From Paenibacillus cellulosilyticus (GTDB taxonomy: Bacteria > Bacillota > Bacilli > Paenibacillales > Paenibacillaceae): a stretch of 64,000 nt of DNA. Every line of letters starts with the position of its first letter. The stretch's first letter is position 1. Shown one piece after another: positions 15,985-23,599 of this stretch. Location of the stretch: assembly GCF_003182255.1 (NCBI RefSeq), contig NZ_QGTQ01000006.1, forward strand, positions 1 to 64,000. The letters are read 5' to 3'. The notes beneath the pieces are model-generated. The model was not told the origin of the DNA. It was given only the letters and a program-made list of their open reading frames with translations, and did no database searches. The position numbers and the translations under genes are program-made.

Positions 15985-17007
15985 TTAATCCAGAATCGCA
16001 CGAACTTGCTCCACGGCATCATCTAAGCCCTTAACAGATAAGGTGATCTGTGGTGCTTCCTCATACTGCTCGGTCGTGTAGTTATATCGCGGATCATAAT
16101 AGTATTCCAGCAGCATGCGAATCGCAGGCTCATAACGTTCATTCTCTAAGCAGGAAGCAATTTCGGCAGCAATAGGCGTATGAATGCGAGATTTAATGCC
16201 GTTAAAAGCTTTCAAATACACGTCCTTCTGATCTGTCGGGTAGTCCTCCAGAATCCGCTGCACCCTAGATTCCACTGGTGCTTCGATAAGAATGGACTTG
16301 CCTGTCGCTTTCTTCTGCATCAGAAAATCTGGCAGTACTACTCGACCTATTCGCTTGCTCTCGGCTTCGAGAACAACATATGGCGAATTCTGCAGCGTTA
16401 TCAACTTCTCCAGCAGCAGCGCCTCGAACGTCTTCTGATTGTTCGGCTTAAGTCCTACTTCTCCGAAAATCGAACCCCGATGGCCTGCCAGACGCTCCAG
16501 ATCCAATACCGGATACCCTTCGGATTCAAGCTGCTTCAAGATCGCCGTCTTCCCCGTCCCTGTATTGCCATGGAGTACGACCGCTTGAGGGTTCATCTCA
16601 AATGATGCCAGCGTCTCAACGACCCATTTGCGATACGAACGGAATCCGCCATTAAGTCGGTAGACATGGATGCCCATCAGGGATAGAACGGTCGCTGTCG
16701 TCTTGCTGCGCATGCCGCCACGCCAGCAAAATACCGCCTTCTTCTCTTTGATCTGATCAATCTCGCGAATGAATGCCGGAAGCTTTGCGGAGACAACCTC
16801 CAAGCCCCGTTCTTTCGCAGCTTGAATGCTCGTCTGCTTGTACAGCGTACCAATCTCCGCACGCTCTTGATCGTCGAACAACGGGATGTTAATGCTGCCC
16901 GGTATGGTCGATTCACGAAATTCGGAAGGCGAACGAACATCGATGGTTACAAGCTCCTTGCTGTCTCGTTGTGCTCTAAGTTGTTCAATGGTGATGTCCT
17001 GAAACAA
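15985..17007 (-). CDS. mnmH: tRNA 2-selenouridine synthase
   Basis: 340 residues. The rhodanese domain has catalytic Cys94 in FCWRGGMRS. A P-loop domain with Walker A GNTGTGKT (147-154) follows, the diagnostic MnmH/YbbB/SelU fusion. The enzyme replaces sulfur by selenium, via a geranylated intermediate, at the wobble uridine of tRNAs for Lys, Glu and Gln, using selenophosphate from SelD. The start is TTG at 17007: AAGGAG stands nine bases upstream and no better ATG exists. selD is directly upstream, with four hairpin repeats in the 190-base gap. No selA or selB is visible in the window. Confidence 0.95.
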   Translation of the reverse strand: MFQDITIEQLRAQRDSKELVTIDVRSPSEFRESTIPGSINIPLFDDQERAEIGTLYKQTSIQAAKERGLEVVSAKLPAFIREIDQIKEKKAVFCWRGGMRSKTTATVLSLMGIHVYRLNGGFRSYRKWVVETLASFEMNPQAVVLHGNTGTGKTAILKQLESEGYPVLDLERLAGHRGSIFGEVGLKPNNQKTFEALLLEKLITLQNSPYVVLEAESKRIGRVVLPDFLMQKKATGKSILIEAPVESRVQRILEDYPTDQKDVYLKAFNGIKSRIHTPIAAEIASCLENERYEPAIRMLLEYYYDPRYNYTTEQYEEAPQITLSVKGLDDAVEQVRAILD

Positions 17008-17022
17008 ATCGATTCGCTCCTT

Positions 17023-17190
17023 ACATCAGGATCTTTGAGCGAAGCTCAAAGTCACTCTGCTGCTACATCAGGATCTTTGAGCGAAGCTCAAAGTCACTCT
17101 GCTGCTACATCAGGATCTTTGAGCGGAGCTCAAAGTCACTCTGCTGCTACATCAGGATCTTTGAGCGGAGCTCAAAGTCACTCTGATTTA
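17023..17190. repeat. Four tandem 42-bp repeats, each a perfect hairpin, between selD and mnmH
   Basis: Four head-to-tail units begin at 17023, 17065, 17107 and 17149. Each contains CTTTGAGC-(3 bases)-GCTCAAAG, an 8-bp perfect stem. Units 1 and 2 have the loop GAA, units 3 and 4 have GGA; the last unit diverges in its final five bases. No T-run follows any stem, so these are not terminators. They end only a few bases before the mnmH ribosome-binding site and thus lie in the intercistronic mRNA. Confidence 0.95.
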
Positions 17191-17200
17191 CGCCTGTAGG

Positions 17201-18250
17201 TTATTCAACGATAATGTGACCTGGATGCTCAGCCACAGCATCACCAATGATGCTTGCTTCGACACCTTGCTGTACGAGTTCTTCCAGCAGACGATCTGCT
17301 TGCTCTGGATTTACCGAGATAAGCAGACCTCCAGACGTAACGGCGTCACACAGAATCCAACGATCGATCTGATCCATCGACTCTGGGAACGTTACGAACG
17401 GCTCGATGTGGTTGAAATTGTTCTTCGTACCGCCTGGTACGAAGCCTTGCTCAGCAAGCTCGCGCGTGCGGTTGAGCATCGGCACTTGATCCTTCACAAT
17501 ACGAAGTCCTGCACCGCTGCCCTTCGCCATCTCCGATGCATGTCCAAGAAGGCCGAACCCAGTTACGTCAGTGCAACCATGTACGTCAAAGCCGCTCATC
17601 ACTTCCGCTGCCGTTTTGTTAAGGGTGGCCATGACGGTCGTTACACGTTTAATCTCTTCTTCCGACAATTGGTCCTTCTTGATCGAGGTCGTCATAATTC
17701 CAACGCCGATTGGCTTCGTCAGAATGAGTTTATCTCCAGGCTTCGCGCCAGCGTTAGCCTTGATTTTGTCCGGATGAATCAAGCCTGTTACCGCCATGCC
17801 GAACTTCGGCTCTTTATCATCAATGGAGTGGCCGCCAACAAGCGTTGCGCCTGCCTCTTGAACCTTATCTGCTGCGCCGCGCAAAATATCTGCCAATACT
17901 TGCTTGTCCAACGTAGTGATCGGGAATGCAACGATATTTAATACCGTTAACGGTTTGCCGCCCATCGCATAAATATCGCTGATTGCGTTCGCAGCCGCAA
18001 TTTGACCGAAGGAATAAGGATCATCCACGATCGGCGTGAAGAAGTCGACAGTTTGCACAAGCGCCAGTTCGTCATTCAAACGGTAGACGCCTGCATCGTC
18101 ACTTGTGTCCAACCCGACGAGCAGATCGGGGTTTGGCGTTGTTGGTGGAAGACTGCGAATGACCTGCATCAGATCGGCTGGACCGATTTTGCAGCCGCAG
18201 CCGCCTTTGGAAGATAGTGAAGTAAGTTTAATGGATTCTGCTTGAGTCAT
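17201..18250 (-). CDS. selD: Selenide, water dikinase (selenophosphate synthetase)
   Basis: 349 residues, normal length. The active site is GGCGCK with Cys18, Cys20 and Lys21; Cys18 matches the catalytic Cys17 of E. coli SelD, and no in-frame UGA is used. An AIRS-type ATP-grasp core follows (GLDTSDDAGVY, TVDFFTPIVDDPY, GGHSIDDKEPKFG, GCTDVTGFGLLGH). The enzyme makes selenophosphate from selenide and ATP. AAAGGAAAG precedes the ATG. With mnmH downstream it forms the minimal selenouridine pathway. Confidence 0.96.
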   Translation of the reverse strand: MTQAESIKLTSLSSKGGCGCKIGPADLMQVIRSLPPTTPNPDLLVGLDTSDDAGVYRLNDELALVQTVDFFTPIVDDPYSFGQIAAANAISDIYAMGGKPLTVLNIVAFPITTLDKQVLADILRGAADKVQEAGATLVGGHSIDDKEPKFGMAVTGLIHPDKIKANAGAKPGDKLILTKPIGVGIMTTSIKKDQLSEEEIKRVTTVMATLNKTAAEVMSGFDVHGCTDVTGFGLLGHASEMAKGSGAGLRIVKDQVPMLNRTRELAEQGFVPGGTKNNFNHIEPFVTFPESMDQIDRWILCDAVTSGGLLISVNPEQADRLLEELVQQGVEASIIGDAVAEHPGHIIVE

Positions 18251-18305
18251 AACACACTTTCCTTTCTTAAGGTGGTTAATGAAGTTCCGTAAACATCCTT
18301 CAGTA

Positions 18306-18334
18306 ATAGTACATCATTCGGTCTACTATCGCAA
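18306..18334 (-). promoter_or_regulatory. Candidate SigA promoter for selD
   Basis: Minus-strand TTGCGA (18334-18329) and TACTAT (18311-18306) are spaced by 17 bases, about 55 bases upstream of the selD ATG, within the divergent selD/permease region. Confidence 0.45.
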
Positions 18335-18350
18335 AATAGAAGCGGCATTG

Positions 18351-18359
18351 TGTTATAAT
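18351..18359 (+). promoter_or_regulatory. Extended -10 promoter for the permease gene
   Basis: TGT-TATAAT is a perfect extended -10 element 36 bases before the permease ATG. No good -35 box is present, as is usual for extended -10 promoters. It overlaps the same short divergent region as the selD promoter. Confidence 0.55.
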
Positions 18360-18394
18360 GTTGAAGCTTTAATTACTATTCACGGAGGTCAAGT

Positions 18395-19471
18395 ATGTCA
18401 CAGCAGAATCAACCATCAATGAGGCAACCCATCAGCATGAAAACCATTCTGTTGATTATGATTTTTCTCATCATTGCTGCCGCTGGGCTCAGCTATGTCA
18501 AGTGGTGGCCCTACTATCATAAAGCGGTAAATGCCATTGCGAATCATACGATCGGCTCCTCGATCTTGGCGGGCAAGGAAACAACATTGCCTAATCCATC
18601 GTGGAGCGCAGCATGGGATTATGCCGTAACGTATTACAAAGCCGTATGGAAAGCAGCCGTGCTTGGCATCGTACTCGGTTCACTCGTTCAAGTGCTCCTT
18701 CCTTCTGGCTGGCTGCAGCGAGCGCTCGGCAAAACATCGCTCCGCAATACGGCGATTGGCGGATTAGCTTCGGTTCCCGGCATGATGTGCACGTGCTGCG
18801 CGGCTCCGATTGCAATCGGCTTGCATAAGAAACGTGTATCACCTGCTGCCAGCCTTGCGTTCTGGCTCGGAAATCCGCTCATTAACCCGGCAACGCTAAT
18901 CTTCATGACATTCGTTTTATCTTGGAAGTTTACAGTCATTCGAATCGTCTTCGGATTGATAATCACCTTCGGTGTGAGCTACATCGCAGCTCGATTGATG
19001 AATAAATCCGATGCTGCGATTCCGCCAGAAGCGCTTGAGAAGGTGATGCCAACGGAGCAGCAGCCAGAAGCGCCGATATGGCTCCGATGGATCAAGAGTA
19101 TGTGGACAATGATTCTGAATGTCGTGCCTGCATACTTCGTTTCCGTGCTCGTACTGGGTGCAGCAAGAGCGTGGCTCTTCCCTTCGCTTGGCGAGAGTAT
19201 GGATATCCTGCTGATGGTCATTATTTTCTCCATCGCAGGCGCTTTGTTCGTCATTCCGACGGCAGCGGAAATTCCAATCATTCAATCGTTCCTGTCGCTT
19301 GGATTCGGTGGAGGTCCAGCAGCAGCACTGCTTGTCGTACTGCCCGCGGTCAGCCTGCCCTCGCTTCTTATGATCCGCAGCTCCTTCCCTGCACGGGTGG
19401 TCTGGTTTATTTTGGCCTCGGTCATCGGCTTAGGTTTAGTTAGCGGCATTGTAGGAGCTATCGTTCTATAA
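18395..19471 (+). CDS. PF03773 (DUF318/ArsP-type) permease, possible selenium link
   Basis: A 358-residue integral membrane protein with eight to ten helices. Characteristic stretches are LASVPGMMCTCCAAPIAIGL followed by a WLGNPLINPATLIF block (about 125-175), and the second-half counterpart GALFVIPTAAEIPIIQSF. The motif CTCC near residue 130 is a natural site for thiophilic ligands. Family members include the organoarsenical exporter ArsP, but most are uncharacterised. Divergent arrangement with selD over a 144-base shared control region suggests a role in selenium compound transport; this is inference. GGAGGT precedes the ATG, and a terminator follows. Confidence 0.85.
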   Translation: MSQQNQPSMRQPISMKTILLIMIFLIIAAAGLSYVKWWPYYHKAVNAIANHTIGSSILAGKETTLPNPSWSAAWDYAVTYYKAVWKAAVLGIVLGSLVQVLLPSGWLQRALGKTSLRNTAIGGLASVPGMMCTCCAAPIAIGLHKKRVSPAASLAFWLGNPLINPATLIFMTFVLSWKFTVIRIVFGLIITFGVSYIAARLMNKSDAAIPPEALEKVMPTEQQPEAPIWLRWIKSMWTMILNVVPAYFVSVLVLGAARAWLFPSLGESMDILLMVIIFSIAGALFVIPTAAEIPIIQSFLSLGFGGGPAAALLVVLPAVSLPSLLMIRSSFPARVVWFILASVIGLGLVSGIVGAIVL

Positions 19472-19487
19472 CGCACTCATGAACAAA

Positions 19488-19512
19488 CCCACCTGTTCGC
19501 TCAGGTGGGTTT
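19488..19512. terminator. Bidirectional intrinsic terminator
   Basis: CCCACCTG-TTCGCT-CAGGTGGG with TTTG on the plus strand and TTTGTTC on the minus strand, shared by the permease and the convergent ROK gene. Confidence 0.8.
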
Positions 19513-19521
19513 GTCATTTGT

Positions 19522-20562
19522 TTATAAGGATTCGTTCACATCGCTGCCCGTAATCATCAGGTCGAGCGCTAGATGCTGCAATCCGCTTAAGTAATCCTCT
19601 TTGAAATCACTCTTCAGCAGTGCCGGCAGATGCTTTCTAGGCACATATGTCGCGCTCCGCTCCTTAATCTGTGCGAGAAGCGTCTCGTCAATCTCATCGT
19701 TACAGAAAATGATAGCCTTCGGATTCGTAATCGCAGTGAACGTTGCGATGAGTCGGGCCACCGCGTCTATCTGGCTCTCCCCCGTAGGGACCATGCCTGT
19801 ACGCGAAGCCCCCTCCTTCAACGCTTCGACGAATGACTTGTTGTCATTTTGCGGCACGAGTGCGATTTCCCCCGAGAAGAACGTACTGCCACGGACAACA
19901 TCTCCGTTAATCATAATGCCTGAACCTGGACCGTCCTGTCCAAAGTACATATACACAAGCGATTCGTTCTCGATCTCATTGTTGGCGGCAAAGCCAAGCA
20001 CCGATGCATTCATATCGTTCTCGATGATGACAGGAATTTGGAACCGTGATTCGAACGCTTCCTTCAGATCATTATCAAGGAAATTCGGGTACGGTGGGAT
20101 GAATATAATTTGGCCATTGCTGACCGCCCCTGGCACGCCTACTGCAGCGGAACGCAGCCGAGGGAATCGTTCAATCAGCGACTCGATATGATTGCCAAGC
20201 AGATGTGGATCCGCCTGAAGGACACTAGGCATTCTGCCTTCTTCCTTGATCTCGCCAACGCAGTTGAAGATCGTGTAGTTCGTTTCTGTTTTCTCCACGA
20301 AGATCGCAAGACCAAGCATAAATTCAGGATCGTAGGCGTACCGTTTCGCACGGCGGCCACCGCTCGAATCATCCTCGCCAACGAAATGGATCTCGCCATC
20401 CATCTCCATTTGCGTAAGAAACTTGCTGATTGTGGGGAAGCTAATGCCAAGACGCTGGCATAGATCAGCCTTCGTCGCACTGCCCATCATGATGAGTGCA
20501 GCGCGGATGCGCTGCGTAATGGCCTTCTTTAGTTCTTTAGGTGATGTTTGTATATCGGTCAT
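19522..20562 (-). CDS. ROK-family transcriptional regulator (NagC/XylR-like)
   Basis: 346 residues. The N-terminal winged HTH (TKADLCQRLGISFPTISKFL, about residues 30-50) is followed by a ROK domain with the ATPase-like segments LRSAAVGVPGAV, IENDMNASVLGFAA and YFGQDGPGSGIM. The usual zinc-binding cysteines (CxCGxxGC) and the HxGH glucose-kinase motif are absent where FFSGEIALVPQ occurs, so sugar phosphorylation is unlikely; it should act as a ligand-sensing repressor. ATG 20562 has AAGGTGA upstream; eight more codons are open. No adjacent sugar operon reveals its target, though the GH12 gene lies 3 kb away. Confidence 0.88.
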   Translation of the reverse strand: MTDIQTSPKELKKAITQRIRAALIMMGSATKADLCQRLGISFPTISKFLTQMEMDGEIHFVGEDDSSGGRRAKRYAYDPEFMLGLAIFVEKTETNYTIFNCVGEIKEEGRMPSVLQADPHLLGNHIESLIERFPRLRSAAVGVPGAVSNGQIIFIPPYPNFLDNDLKEAFESRFQIPVIIENDMNASVLGFAANNEIENESLVYMYFGQDGPGSGIMINGDVVRGSTFFSGEIALVPQNDNKSFVEALKEGASRTGMVPTGESQIDAVARLIATFTAITNPKAIIFCNDEIDETLLAQIKERSATYVPRKHLPALLKSDFKEDYLSGLQHLALDLMITGSDVNESL

Positions 20563-20688
20563 AAGGCGTGTCACCTTCCATCGCATAATCGCTCAACTTA
20601 TTAAATGACTTTAATAAGGTAGGCTTATCATAACAAATATCCGACGGAAAGAGCAATACGAAGATGGACGTCCAGCGGAGAAAAACAA

Positions 20689-20711
20689 TAAAAAAGCCGC
20701 ATCTACGCGGC
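20689..20711 (-). terminator. Intrinsic terminator of the ECF41 operon
   Basis: GCCGC-GTAGAT-GCGGC followed by TTTTTTATTG on the minus strand. The stop codon of the small gene at 20703 lies inside the stem. Confidence 0.85.
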
Positions 20712-20939
20712 TGGGGGCGATTGTCCATAGAGCAGCACATGGTAGTTAATGACCTTAAGTCCTCGATCCGATGCATGTTGTCGAAAGATGTCTTCAACAT
20801 CCGGCAAGCATTGCTGCCACACCAACTTCTGCAACGAGTTCTTCTGGCCGAAGCATTTCTTCATCAACACGTCCTCTGGCCGTGATAAATATTCAACCTC
20901 TTCTATCCCTCCAGGTATCGATAGCGATTCCTTAGACAT
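20703..20939 (-). CDS. Small hypothetical protein (78 aa) after the ECF41 sigma factor
   Basis: ATG 20939 overlaps the last eight bases of the sigma factor gene. The 78-residue product begins MSKESLSIPGGIEEVEYLS and includes KKCFGQKNSLQKLVW and DVEDIFRQHASDRGLKV. It is soluble and mixed-charge, with two cysteines and no membrane segment. I do not recognise it. Its overlap with the sigma gene, and the terminator that overlaps its stop codon, place it as the third cistron of the FAD-oxidoreductase/sigma operon. Confidence 0.65.
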   Translation of the reverse strand: MSKESLSIPGGIEEVEYLSRPEDVLMKKCFGQKNSLQKLVWQQCLPDVEDIFRQHASDRGLKVINYHVLLYGQSPPAA

Positions 20940-21795
20940 GCCGCAGCTTATCCGGGTTAGAGACGGCGTAGATCGTATCGATTCGGTTATTCTTGTAGCG
21001 GAACGAATAAATATATTGGACTTGATCGTCCATTCGGAAATGAAGTCCAGGCATGCCATTGACCATGCAATAGGACATTGTAAACTTGCCTGCGTAGGTC
21101 TGAATCAAATTGTTAAATAGCGCAAGGACTTTGTCGAGGCCTGCAACCGGAATTCGTGCTGCATGGACCTTGCCTCCGCCATCCGAGAGGAAGACGACAT
21201 TGTCGCTGACCAGCTCAAGCAGCCTACTCGTATTCCCTAGCGCCAGTGAAGTGACGAATTCCTTGATATGCGATTCTTCGATGGAAATCGATGGCGTCTC
21301 GTCGGGTTCGAAATGGATGCTGCTCTGAGCACGACGGAAAATTTGGCGGCAGTTGGCGCTGCTTTTCCCTACCATCTCCGCAATCTCATCATAGGAGTAG
21401 TGGAAAATTTCGCGGAGCAGGAAGACTGCGCGTTCTACGGTGTTCAGCTGCTGAAGCAACAGCAGGTATGCCGTTGAGATCGATTCGTGTTGTAAATATA
21501 CTGCGGAAGGATCGTCTTCCGGAGTCTCTCGATTGAGGAGGGGCTCCGGCAGCCACGGACCTACGTACAGCTCTCGTTTCTTAGCAGAGGACCGCAGCAG
21601 GTCCAAGCAGCGATTTGTGACGATTTTATACAGGTAGGCACGTTCATTCTGGATGGACGATGGGTCTGGCAGCTGATCATAGGTTAGAAAAGCTTCTTGT
21701 ACGATGTCCTCAGCGTCCATGACACTTCCAAGCATACGGTACGCGAGTGAGAACAGCTGCGTGCGGTACGTTCTAAACAATACTTCTGTGCTCAT
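20932..21795 (-). CDS. ECF41-family sigma factor with SnoaL-like C-terminal domain (SigJ-type)
   Basis: 287 residues. Sigma region 2 (DAEDIVQEAFLTYDQL) and region 4 (YSYDEIAEMVGKSSANCRQI) are followed by a roughly 100-residue SnoaL/NTF2-like domain. Three ECF41 hallmark motifs are present: WLPEP (81-85, in the linker), DGGGKV in the C-terminal domain, and NPDKL near the C-terminus. In this family the extension, not a separate anti-sigma factor, controls activity. The gene overlaps the upstream oxidoreductase stop by 23 bases. A matching ECF41 promoter upstream of that operon implies autoregulation. ATG 21795 has GGGGAAAG upstream. Confidence 0.93.
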   Translation of the reverse strand: MSTEVLFRTYRTQLFSLAYRMLGSVMDAEDIVQEAFLTYDQLPDPSSIQNERAYLYKIVTNRCLDLLRSSAKKRELYVGPWLPEPLLNRETPEDDPSAVYLQHESISTAYLLLLQQLNTVERAVFLLREIFHYSYDEIAEMVGKSSANCRQIFRRAQSSIHFEPDETPSISIEESHIKEFVTSLALGNTSRLLELVSDNVVFLSDGGGKVHAARIPVAGLDKVLALFNNLIQTYAGKFTMSYCMVNGMPGLHFRMDDQVQYIYSFRYKNNRIDTIYAVSNPDKLRHV

Positions 21796-23080
21796 GATAA
21801 GCTTTCCCCGTTCCCTCACGTGAGATAATCTGCTGCACGGCACGCTTCGCGCTGGCAGTCGCAGCATCCAGAAGCATTTCACCATGCGAAGCCCATTCTC
21901 CTGCCACATATAATCCAGAAATTTCCGGAACTGCCGGTCCCGGGTTCTGCTGGCGCTCCAGGTGCATGAAGTCATATGACACCGTCATCTTCGGCAAATA
22001 TTGCTTCGTGATCAGCTCATTCCTCCACCCTGGCTGCGTCAGATCAAGCATTTGCTCAAGGTCACGTAAATCCTGGTCCGCATCCGACCCTTTTCCTTGA
22101 TATTTAATGAGACTAACGACTTGAGCGCCCTCGTCACTCAAATGCGACGCACGCGATTGATTCGTCAGGAACACTGCCTGATCAATCCCGTATACAACCT
22201 GATGCTTCGGACTTGGCAGCTTACGAAGCGCAACGTCCAGACATGCCGACGTCATCTCGATCGCCTGCTCCTTCCACGTTCGAAGGGAGGTTGCTTCCGC
22301 ATTAGCAACCAATTGATAGGCTGCTGCAGGCGGGACAGCTGCAATGATGTGGTCAGCTTCAATCAGCGTTCCGTCCTCACAGCGAATATGTTGAACGGCT
22401 CCGTTCTGATGCTCAATCGCAACAACCTTCTGCTTTGTTATGTGTTGTACCCCAAGCGCTGCTGCCCGCTGTCTTAGCTCCTCTACGATTGCGCCCCAGC
22501 CGCGGTCGATATACGTTACACCATGCAGCGAGTGCTGGAGCTGTTGGATGACAGGACCTGCTGCCTGGAAATCCGGTGCCATCACATAGGTGGTAGAACG
22601 AATCAGGGCGTAGAATATATTCCTTATCATCGGATCTTTCACGCTGCCTTCTAACCACTCTCGCACGCTAATCTGATCATACTTATGCGTTTGGAGCTTC
22701 GTCAGCTTGGCGAACCATGCCGCGAATTCCAGCTTCCCCTTGATCGATAAGAGCGGTGTTGTGAACAACGATTTAGGACCTAAAGGTATCGTACTCAGCC
22801 GGCCTTTCCATAAACCATGTCCCTCGTTCGCCGGTTTACCGCTCTTCAAGTTCAATTCCAGCTCACGAAACGTAGCGAGCGCGTCGCCTTGAAATAGCGC
22901 GTGTGCACCGAGATTGAAGTAATGGCCCTGCTTGTGATTCGTAATTGCCCTTCCGCCCATCCGCTCCTGCTTCTCGATTACTATCGTCCGTTTGCCTGCT
23001 TGTGCAGCGTAGACCGCAGCAGTCAGACCTGCAATGCCTCCCCCTACAATCGCTACGTCAAACTTCGTATTTTGCGTCAT
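21773..23080 (-). CDS. FAD-dependent oxidoreductase (phytoene-desaturase/amine-oxidase-like), ECF41 target
   Basis: 435 residues. The FAD-binding GGGIAGLTAAVYAAQAG and ERMGGRA arginine loop lie at the N-terminus, and the C-terminal FAD motif is GLYVAGEWASHGEMLLDAA. It resembles the NAD(P)-binding flavin oxidoreductases related to CrtI and protoporphyrinogen oxidase; the substrate is unknown. ECF41 sigma genes are generally linked to one gene of the COE group (carboxymuconolactone decarboxylase, oxidoreductase or epimerase), and this fills the oxidoreductase place. The start MTQNTKFDV is chosen because the longer frame runs through the promoter described just upstream. Confidence 0.88.
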   Translation of the reverse strand: MTQNTKFDVAIVGGGIAGLTAAVYAAQAGKRTIVIEKQERMGGRAITNHKQGHYFNLGAHALFQGDALATFRELELNLKSGKPANEGHGLWKGRLSTIPLGPKSLFTTPLLSIKGKLEFAAWFAKLTKLQTHKYDQISVREWLEGSVKDPMIRNIFYALIRSTTYVMAPDFQAAGPVIQQLQHSLHGVTYIDRGWGAIVEELRQRAAALGVQHITKQKVVAIEHQNGAVQHIRCEDGTLIEADHIIAAVPPAAAYQLVANAEATSLRTWKEQAIEMTSACLDVALRKLPSPKHQVVYGIDQAVFLTNQSRASHLSDEGAQVVSLIKYQGKGSDADQDLRDLEQMLDLTQPGWRNELITKQYLPKMTVSYDFMHLERQQNPGPAVPEISGLYVAGEWASHGEMLLDAATASAKRAVQQIISREGTGKAYHEHRSIV

Positions 23081-23113
23081 ACTTATCATCCCTTTCGGTT
23101 GTGGTATCCGTAT

Positions 23114-23140
23114 GACGGCCAAGGAGATCGGTTTGTGACA
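23114..23140 (-). promoter_or_regulatory. ECF41-type promoter upstream of the oxidoreductase-sigma operon
   Basis: On the minus strand TGTCACA (23140-23134) is followed after exactly 16 bases by CGTC (23117-23114). This is the consensus reported for ECF41 targets (TGTCACA-n16-CGTC). The start would lie about 25-30 bases before the oxidoreductase ATG. Confidence 0.85.
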
Positions 23141-23360
23141 GATCGAGGGAAACTTTTTTACGATAATCAAGATTCGTGAACGAAGACGTATTCGAAGGTG
23201 CAGCCGTGCCATGCCTACCTGCTGTGTCATTTGTTTCGTTGCAGCGGGTTAACGCCATATTTTGACCATTGTAATCTTAGCTAAATTTGCCGAGCGGAAG
23301 CTCGTTTTGTCGACTTATGGTAAGTGAGGTGTGTTTGTGTTATTAATGTATTTATTATAT

Positions 23361-23389
23361 TGATTTGCTAAATATTGAGTATTATAATC
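23361..23389 (+). promoter_or_regulatory. SigA promoter of the GH12 gene
   Basis: TTGATT (23361-23366), a 17-base spacer and a perfect TATAAT (23384-23389). The leader to the ATG is about 205 bases and holds no other convincing gene. Confidence 0.75.
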
Positions 23390-23394
23390 ATCTA

Positions 23395-23409
23395 CGAAAG
23401 CGCTTTCTA
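23395..23409. promoter_or_regulatory. cre site (CcpA operator) over the GH12 transcription start
   Basis: ACGAAAGCGCTTTCT is a near-palindromic match to the catabolite-responsive element (TGWAAGCGNTTWCA-like). It begins six bases after the -10 box, so it covers the predicted +1. CcpA bound there would block initiation, giving carbon catabolite repression of the glucanase. Confidence 0.75.
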
Positions 23410-23599
23410 ATTCATTCTAGTAAGGGGGTGATCATTAGTGTCGTAGCACGTTGTCCATGTCGGAAAGCGGTCGTCCACCACTCCTGTTGCAGCGTTGATA
23501 CTTGCCAGAATCGACAAGATGAAGCGAAATAAGTTTTTTATTCACATGATGTTGATTCAAGAAGTTATCACAACCCACTTTTTAGGAGGTTTTATTCGC

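Noticed and set aside
17023-17190. CRISPR-like array
   Set aside because: Units are contiguous tandem copies with no unique spacers, and no cas genes are near.
16822-17199. Plus-strand reading frame containing four 14-residue repeats (SGSLS-AQSHSAAT)
   Set aside because: The peptide repeat arises only because the 42-bp DNA unit is a multiple of three. The first half of the frame is antisense to mnmH and there is no ribosome-binding site.
17201-18250. Selenocysteine in SelD
   Set aside because: The active site reads GGCGCK with a cysteine codon and no in-frame TGA occurs, so this is the Cys form.
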